Of a DNA stretch of 10,439 bases, positions 6,394 through 10,439 are shown one piece after another. The translations under genes were made by a program, and so were the position numbers. Within the stretch, counting starts at the first letter, position 1. Each line of letters starts with the position of its first letter. The stretch spans positions 1 to 10,439 of the forward strand of contig CAYWBO010000089.1 of assembly GCA_964456625.1 (NCBI GenBank), written 5' to 3'. The notes below the pieces were generated by a model. The model was given only the letters and a program-made list of their open reading frames with translations, made no database searches and was not told where the DNA came from. The DNA comes from Sulfidibacterium sp964456625 (GTDB taxonomy: Bacteria; Bacteroidota; Bacteroidia; Bacteroidales; F082).

Positions 6394-6419
6394 TTTTTTC
6401 AATGAAAAAATTAACCTAT

Positions 6420-7616
6420 ATGTCAAAAAGAACCATTGTTACCATGCCTGGTGACGGTATAGGCCAGGCAGTGCTGAGAGCCGCGATCCGTGTACTGGAT
6501 GCGGCGGGATTTGAAGCTGATTATGTGGAAGCTGATATTGGCTGGGAATTCTGGAGAAGGGAAGGAAATCCCCTGCCGGAGCGTACCATCGAGCTTATTA
6601 AAAAGCACAAGGTTGCCCTGTTTGGCGCCATCACGTCCAAACCCAAGGATGATGCGGCTGCAGAATTAAATCCCGAACTGCAAAACAAGGGTTATGTTTA
6701 TGCTTCTCCGATCGTGAACCTCAGACAACATTTTGGCCTCGATGTATGTATGCGCCCTTGCCATACTTATAAGGGAAACCCGTTGAATTTTATCCGTCGC
6801 GGCGGTGACGGCGGAATTGAAGAACCCGAAGTGGATGTGGTGATCTTCCGTCAGAATACGGAGGGATTGTACAGCGGTATCGAATGGTCCGACCCGCCGG
6901 AGAATGTGATGGAAGCTTTGAAAAGCCATCCGAAATTCAAGAAAAATTTCGGTGATATTCCCAAAAATGAGGTCTCCATTTCGACACGGGTCTTTACAAA
7001 AAATGCCGTTCACAGGATCCTCAAAGCCGCCTTCGATTATGCAAAGAACAACGGATACAAATCGGTGACGGTTTGTGAAAAGCCCAATGTACTTCGTGAA
7101 ACTTCAGGCATGATGTATAAGATGGCCAAGGAGATGCAGAAAAAAGAATATCCCGGAATCGAATTATGGAATACCAATGTGGATGCACAGATGATGTGGC
7201 TCACGAAGAATCCGGAGACTTATGGTGTGATCGTAGCAGGAAATCTTTTTGGGGACATTATCTCTGACGGTTTCGCCGGCTTGATCGGTGGTTTGGGGTT
7301 TGCCTGCTCGGCACAGTACAATCCCGATTCGGGCATCGGAGTTTTTGAACCTACTCATGGCTCGGCACCGAAATATGCCGACTATCCGGTCTCGATCGTA
7401 AATCCCATCGCCATGATCGAATCAGCCTGCATGATGCTGGATTTTATCGATGAGAAAGCCATTGCAAAAAAGATCAGAAATGCGGTGGCAAAAGTAGTGC
7501 TGGATGGGAAAGCCCGTACCTACGATATGCTGAAGATGACCGGTAAGGCTGACGTTGTGGAAAAAGGTGCTGCTTCCACGGACGAAATGGCCGATGCCAT
7601 CATCGCAAACTTGTAA
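6420..7616 (+). CDS. Isocitrate/isopropylmalate dehydrogenase family protein, probable isocitrate dehydrogenase
   Basis: A 398-residue cytoplasmic beta-decarboxylating dehydrogenase. N-terminal M-P-G-D-G-I-G (9-15) is the family start. S96 and R102 in S-P-I-V-N-L-R-Q and R112 in C-M-R-P correspond to E. coli isocitrate dehydrogenase Ser113, Arg119 and Arg129; E. coli Asn115 is replaced by I98. F-R-Q-N-T-E-G-L-Y-S-G-I-E-W (143-156) includes Tyr151 (E. coli Tyr160). Lys221 and the metal ligands D255, D279 and D283 (N-L-F-G-D-I-I-S-D) are present. In the cofactor loop, H-G-S-A-P-K-Y-A (313-320) carries the Lys-Tyr pair of NADP-specific E. coli ICDH rather than the Asp of NAD-dependent enzymes, and V-N-P follows after a two-residue insertion. 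I infer NADP-dependent oxidation of isocitrate or a related 2-hydroxyacid. Start at 6420 is supported by the promoter and by the family N-terminus; ATGs at 6375 and 6402 are less likely. A strong terminator follows. No leucine-pathway genes are adjacent. Confidence 0.87.
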   Translation: MSKRTIVTMPGDGIGQAVLRAAIRVLDAAGFEADYVEADIGWEFWRREGNPLPERTIELIKKHKVALFGAITSKPKDDAAAELNPELQNKGYVYASPIVNLRQHFGLDVCMRPCHTYKGNPLNFIRRGGDGGIEEPEVDVVIFRQNTEGLYSGIEWSDPPENVMEALKSHPKFKKNFGDIPKNEVSISTRVFTKNAVHRILKAAFDYAKNNGYKSVTVCEKPNVLRETSGMMYKMAKEMQKKEYPGIELWNTNVDAQMMWLTKNPETYGVIVAGNLFGDIISDGFAGLIGGLGFACSAQYNPDSGIGVFEPTHGSAPKYADYPVSIVNPIAMIESACMMLDFIDEKAIAKKIRNAVAKVVLDGKARTYDMLKMTGKADVVEKGAASTDEMADAIIANL

Positions 7617-7634
7617 TAAATACTCAACATAAGA

Positions 7635-7670
7635 AGTAGTCTCCTGCACGGGAGACTGCTCTTTTGTTTT
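7635..7670 (+). terminator. Intrinsic terminator after the dehydrogenase gene
   Basis: AGTAGTCTCC (7635-7644) pairs with GGAGACTGCT (7651-7660), giving about 10 pairs with one G-T wobble and a short loop around TGCACG. The T-rich run CTCTTTTGTTTT follows directly. It sits 19 bases after the dehydrogenase stop and 20 bases before the HD gene, so the HD gene probably has its own promoter or depends on read-through. Confidence 0.82.
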
Positions 7671-7689
7671 CGATAATAATCTGAAAATT

Positions 7690-8241
7690 ATGAACAACGA
7701 GGTATTACAACTTTGGCCTGAACTGGAATGGATCCAGGACTCGTCGTTGCGTGAAAAAACTGCTACTACCTGGGAACTGGCGTTAGAAAGAAGTGTGTTG
7801 ACCGTTGCCGACCTGAACCGGATCCCGTTTACCCTGCTTGCCGGGCCGGATTTAAAGGTGACTTTTATGGAGCACAAACGTTCGGTGGTGCATATTGCCC
7901 GTGCGGCCGGACAGAAAATTAACGAGATGTATCATGGCGAACTGCCGGTGGATATGGATGTGTTGATTTCAGGTGCCATCCTGGTGGATGTGGGAAAACT
8001 ACTGGAATATGAACTGGATGAAGACGGGAATGCCATTCAAGGCAAATACGGAAAATATCTGCGACATCCTTTTTCAGGGGTGAGCCTGGCTGAGGAAGCA
8101 GGCGTGCCACCGCAGGTTTGCCACATCATTGCTGCCCATGCCGGGGAAGGGGATATGGTAAAACGGACTACCGAAGCCACCCTGGTTCATCACGCCGACT
8201 TTATGACTTTTCTGCCGTTTAAAGAACGGTTGAAAATTTAA
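7690..8241 (+). CDS. HD-domain protein with altered HD doublet
   Basis: A 183-residue soluble protein with an HD phosphohydrolase fold. Recognisable elements are H62 (E-H-K-R-S-V) in the first conserved helix, I-L-V-D-V-G-K-L-L-E-Y-E (97-108), and R-H-P-F-S-G (125-130) with H126. H-I-I-A-A-H (145-150) and V-H-H-A-D-F (166-171) with D170 follow. The HD doublet itself, normally L-H-D-x-G-K, is V99-D100, so one of the usual metal-binding His residues is missing; the other His and Asp positions are kept. The codon is GTG, not one base away from CAT or CAC, so a single sequencing error is an unlikely explanation. Members with an intact motif hydrolyse phosphate esters, often of nucleotides; activity here is uncertain. 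It follows the dehydrogenase terminator and no TAnnTTTG element was found upstream. It is convergent with the zinc-ribbon gene across 25 bases. The substrate is unknown. Confidence 0.82.
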   Translation: MNNEVLQLWPELEWIQDSSLREKTATTWELALERSVLTVADLNRIPFTLLAGPDLKVTFMEHKRSVVHIARAAGQKINEMYHGELPVDMDVLISGAILVDVGKLLEYELDEDGNAIQGKYGKYLRHPFSGVSLAEEAGVPPQVCHIIAAHAGEGDMVKRTTEATLVHHADFMTFLPFKERLKI

Positions 8242-8265
8242 GTTCATAGAGTGAACTCAGTCACT
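8241..8265. repeat. Two overlapping inverted repeats between convergent genes
   Basis: AGTTCA (8241-8246) pairs with TGAACT (8252-8257). AGTGA (8250-8254) pairs with TCACT (8261-8265). The arms overlap, so only one hairpin can form at a time in a transcript. They fill the gap between the HD gene and the zinc-ribbon gene. Without a clear T-run, a terminator role is only possible. Confidence 0.4.
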
Positions 8266-8266
8266 T

Positions 8267-8623
8267 CTAAAAACTCTTATTGATCACCAGGGCAAAAAAA
8301 TCGCGCTCCAGGGGCAGATAGCCGTATTCATAGCAGAAGTAATAGATTTTGCCTTCTTTGTTTTTGAATACATGAGTAAAATGTCTGAAGTCAAAGCCCT
8401 TTGATAGTAAAACGGATTTGTTTGTTTTGGCCTTTCCGTTGGGATTTAGCTCTTTTAAGATACGGCGGTTTTTTCTGAGAATCCGGTTAATTTGCTTCAT
8501 ATAGCCGGTTTCATCTTTGTTGAGCCGGTTGTTGAAGGTGTTTCGGCACTGATCGGAACAAAATTTCTGGTCGATTCTTCCAAGAAGTTTTGCCCCGCAT
8601 TCAAGGCAATATCGTTCCATCAT
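8267..8623 (-). CDS. Small basic zinc-ribbon protein
   Basis: A 118-residue protein of unknown function. The N-terminus carries a probable zinc ribbon: C6-L-E-C9 and F-C22-S-D-Q-C26, a C-x2-C-x12-C-x3-C arrangement, followed by R-N-T-F-N-N. This resembles the zinc-ribbon segments of DUF2116-type proteins. A strongly basic region follows (about 43-69, with R-I-L-R-K-N-R-R-I-L-K and K-A-K-T-N-K), then an aromatic stretch K-I-Y-Y-F-C-Y-E-Y-G-Y (92-102). There is no signal peptide, so it is cytoplasmic, and the zinc ribbon with basic helices suggests nucleic-acid binding, which is an inference. Two adjacent Met codons (8623 and 8620) are possible starts. It lies 43 bases downstream of the propeller gene on the same strand, but a perfect -7 element between them suggests it can be transcribed separately. 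Full-length homologues appear to exist in Bacteroidota by my recollection of the family pattern. Confidence 0.75.
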   Translation of the reverse strand: MMERYCLECGAKLLGRIDQKFCSDQCRNTFNNRLNKDETGYMKQINRILRKNRRILKELNPNGKAKTNKSVLLSKGFDFRHFTHVFKNKEGKIYYFCYEYGYLPLERDFFALVINKSF

Positions 8624-8636
8624 TGAAGATTTTCTT

Positions 8637-8644
8637 CAAAGTTA
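8637..8644 (-). promoter_or_regulatory. Putative -7 promoter element for the zinc-ribbon gene
   Basis: On the minus strand this is TAACTTTG, an exact TAnnTTTG match, 13 bases before the first ATG codon. No TTTG occurs at the usual -33 distance; that region is a T-rich run. The leader would be under about 10 bases. Confidence 0.32.
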
Positions 8645-8666
8645 AGAAAAAAATGAAAAACGATTT

Positions 8667-9497
8667 TCAGAGACCTGTGAGCTTCTTGGCGATCACCCGA
8701 TTGTCAAAAAACGTGGGGATCAGCACGAGATTCTGTTGCGGAATATATCCCAAATCGGCGGCATTGATCTTTTCGGCTGTTGTATTGCTTACAATGACAG
8801 GTTTCCCATGCGTTGAGATGATCTGGATCTTCCCGGCCCAGTTAGAAACGAGATAACGCCCGTCTCCCAAGGGTACGAGCCCATCAATTCCACCCTGATT
8901 TGCAATCAGTTTCACTACAATTTTGGTTTTGGGATCCACCTGGAGCAGATAACCTGTAACCCCCACAAGCAGCTTACCGTTTCTCCATGCCAATCCATTG
9001 GCACCAGCGAATAGCGGACCGATCATCCATAATTTTAACTGGTGGTTATTCAGAATGTAAATGGCACCTCGTTTTGAATCGGTAACGTAGATTTTTCCAT
9101 GATTCCCTGCCTGGGCGTCGTTTAAAAACTCCGCGCCCTGAGCCGGATAGAAGTGGATGACTTTATGCGTACGAATATCAATTTCTGCCAGGCGGTCGAT
9201 GTCGGTAACATACAGATGATTTCCAACCATGGCCATGCCCTTGGGGCCATTGAGACCCTGTACCCATTTTAAAGCGATGATGGTACCGTCTGGACTCAGC
9301 AGGGAGATGAAGCCATTTCCGTCTTTGGCTGTAGTGCCTCCGTTGATACTGGAAACATAAATCTGATTGGTTTGAGCGTTATAAAAGACCGATTCCGGGG
9401 TCTGCAATTCGTGTGGGGTTTCCCAAACCGGTTTTAAAGATTGCGCTGTCATGATGAGCGGCAGACAAAATCCGATTAAAAAAAATAGTTTTCTCAT
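8667..9497 (-). CDS. Exported SMP-30/gluconolactonase-like beta-propeller protein
   Basis: A 276-residue protein with an N-terminal signal peptide (hydrophobic 4-16, M-T-A before Q19) and a six-bladed propeller of the SMP-30/gluconolactonase/LRE type. Repeating blade phrases are G-P-K-G-M-A-M-V-G-N-H-L-Y-V-T-D (84-99), G-A-N-G-L-A-W-R-N-G-K-L-L-V (165-178) and I-D-G-L-V-P-L-G-D-G-R-Y-L-V (204-217). Residues matching the metal and substrate sites of SMP-30 seem present: E35 in P-E-S-V-F, N126-D127, N167 in A-N-G-L, and D205 in I-D-G-L. Known relatives hydrolyse lactones or related esters using a divalent metal; here the location would be periplasmic. The substrate is unknown, and a non-catalytic binding propeller remains possible. 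Upstream, a near-match TAACTTCG (9522-9529, minus strand) could be the -7 box. The zinc-ribbon gene follows 43 bases downstream on the same strand. Confidence 0.8.
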   Translation of the reverse strand: MRKLFFLIGFCLPLIMTAQSLKPVWETPHELQTPESVFYNAQTNQIYVSSINGGTTAKDGNGFISLLSPDGTIIALKWVQGLNGPKGMAMVGNHLYVTDIDRLAEIDIRTHKVIHFYPAQGAEFLNDAQAGNHGKIYVTDSKRGAIYILNNHQLKLWMIGPLFAGANGLAWRNGKLLVGVTGYLLQVDPKTKIVVKLIANQGGIDGLVPLGDGRYLVSNWAGKIQIISTHGKPVIVSNTTAEKINAADLGYIPQQNLVLIPTFFDNRVIAKKLTGL

Positions 9498-9605
9498 GAT
9501 TTTGCTTTTTAAATAGGAAACCGAAGTTAGTAAATATTTCTGTTTATCAGCCGAATATCTGCCGATTGAAGAAATCTTTGAAAAGGAAAAAGCTGTCCTG
9601 TTAAA

Positions 9606-10439
9606 TCAGGCTTTTAACTCAAACAGCGTGATTTCGGGTAGGATGCCAATCCTTCCGGGATAACCGATGGATCCCAGTCCGCGGTTCACATAGATGCGTC
9701 GGCCGGTTTTCTGATCCTTGTACAATCCGGCCCATTCCCGATAGAGATATTGTGCAGGGCTCCATTTGATGCCTTTCATTTCGATGCCAAACTGAAAACC
9801 ATGGGTGTGTCCCGAGAGGGTAAGGTCGATGTCGTAATTTTCGGGGATCACTACATAATCCCAGTGCGTCGGGTCGTGGCTGACAAGAAGTTTGAAGATG
9901 TTGTCATCCAGCCCGGCTGTTGCTTTTTTCAAATCGCCTCGTTTCGGAAAACGGGCATGCGATCCCCAGTTTTCGACACCGATCAAAGCAATCTGTGAAC
10001 CGTTTCGTTCCAGTTTCACGTGACGGTTATTCATGAGCTTCCATCCGATGCGTTTATAAAAAGCAAACAGCTGATTCAGGTTTTGCTGTTTGGCAGCGGC
10101 ACTGGGCCAGCTGACGTAATCGCCGTAGTCGTGGTTCCCCAGGGTGCAGTAAACGCCCATAGGGGCTGTGACATTTTTGAGGACTTCTTCAAATTTGAAG
10201 GCTTCTTTGGTGGCAAAATTCACCAGATCCCCGGAAAATATGACAAGGTCGGCCTTGAGCCCGTTGATCATTTTTACGGCTTCTTCAAGCGGTTTCAGAG
10301 TAGTCCAGGTCCCCAAATGCAAGTCGGAGATCTGTACCACTTTAAAGCCTTCAAAACCTTCCGGTAAACGATCAAAATGGATTTGTTTTTTGATGATGTT
10401 AAAATCGTAAACCCACTTAAACATCCCGGTCAGCATGGT
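9606..10439 (-). CDS. Calcineurin-like metallophosphoesterase (N-terminus beyond the window)
   Basis: At least 277 codons of a metallophosphoesterase are visible and the frame is open to the window edge. Relatives usually have an N-terminal membrane segment before the domain, so the Met at 10436 is probably internal and the gene is partial. Counting from that Met, all dimetal-site motifs are present. They are Q-I-S-D-L-H-L-G (35-42; D38, H40), F-S-G-D-L-V-N (67-73; D70), L-G-N-H-D (99-103), V-S-H-D-P (185-189; H187) and L-S-G-H-T-H-G (207-213; H210, H212). This resembles the YaeI/YkuE-type enzymes, some of which are membrane-associated and cleave phosphodiesters in envelope lipids or related molecules. 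The natural substrate here is not known. The C-terminal block N-R-G-L-G-S-I-G-Y-P-G-R-I (251-263) is typical of this subgroup. It is separated from the propeller gene by 108 bases with no recognised terminator. Confidence 0.92.
   Translation of the reverse strand, partial: TMLTGMFKWVYDFNIIKKQIHFDRLPEGFEGFKVVQISDLHLGTWTTLKPLEEAVKMINGLKADLVIFSGDLVNFATKEAFKFEEVLKNVTAPMGVYCTLGNHDYGDYVSWPSAAAKQQNLNQLFAFYKRIGWKLMNNRHVKLERNGSQIALIGVENWGSHARFPKRGDLKKATAGLDDNIFKLLVSHDPTHWDYVVIPENYDIDLTLSGHTHGFQFGIEMKGIKWSPAQYLYREWAGLYKDQKTGRRIYVNRGLGSIGYPGRIGILPEITLFELKA

Noticed and set aside
6265..6426. N-terminal extension of the S37 peptidase from 6426
   Set aside because: It would bury the clear signal peptide 54 residues inside the protein and overlap the divergent dehydrogenase start.
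7422..7877. A 151-codon open frame on the minus strand spanning the dehydrogenase end and the HD gene start
   Set aside because: It runs through the strong plus-strand terminator and opposite two well-supported genes; the translated protein has no recognisable features.
9587..9608. Possible terminator hairpin around CCTGTTAAATCAGG
   Set aside because: The stem is only 4 bp with an AT-rich loop and no following T-run on the minus strand, too weak to annotate.
1..10439. Defence system, mobile element, CRISPR array or biosynthetic cluster
   Set aside because: No transposase, integrase, repeat-spacer pattern, nuclease/helicase combination or synthase was found; the genes are unrelated housekeeping and exported proteins.

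Overview
The window looks like an ordinary chromosomal segment of a Bacteroidota bacterium, probably from the Bacteroidales/Marinilabiliales side, though the order is a guess. Three things point there. Two genes encode exported DUF4251 proteins, a family typical of the phylum. A secreted S37 (PS-10 type) peptidase is also typical. Several intergenic regions carry perfect or near-perfect copies of the Bacteroidota -7 promoter element TAnnTTTG, and most starts lack a clear Shine-Dalgarno sequence. Thirteen protein genes fill nearly all of the sequence; the longest gap without a gene is about 246 bases. I see no tRNA, rRNA, CRISPR array, transposase, phage gene or recognisable defence system.

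Layout. Positions 75-1743 (+) hold a compact run of a single-domain cupin, a class I SAM methyltransferase and a DUF1697 protein, with gaps of 14 and 29 bases, probably one transcript. A 246-base gap with an ACGT-rich palindromic cluster and a plausible promoter leads to a dihydroorotate dehydrogenase-like flavoprotein (1990-2970, +). This faces an exported cyclophilin-type peptidyl-prolyl isomerase (2983-3600, -). Divergent from the isomerase is a tandem pair of exported DUF4251 paralogues (3726-4949, +), which meets the S37 peptidase (4954-6264, -) tail to tail with 4 bases between. The peptidase is divergent from an isocitrate/isopropylmalate dehydrogenase family enzyme (6420-7616, +), which ends at a strong intrinsic terminator. 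A small HD-domain protein follows (7690-8241, +). The right end is all on the minus strand: a short zinc-ribbon protein, an exported SMP-30/gluconolactonase-like beta-propeller, and a calcineurin-like metallophosphoesterase cut by the window edge.

How the genes fit together. Most are single-function housekeeping or accessory genes with no shared pathway that I can defend. The central part is rich in exported products (isomerase, two DUF4251 proteins, S37 peptidase), and the propeller at the right end is also exported, which fits envelope or periplasmic roles. The most useful observations are active-site departures in otherwise recognisable enzymes. The DHOD-like protein has Val where the catalytic Cys/Ser should be. 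The HD protein has Val-Asp instead of His-Asp. The cupin lacks two of its usual metal-binding His. The isocitrate/isopropylmalate dehydrogenase combines an E. coli NADP-ICDH-like cofactor motif with an altered substrate loop. I found no convincing new multi-gene system.
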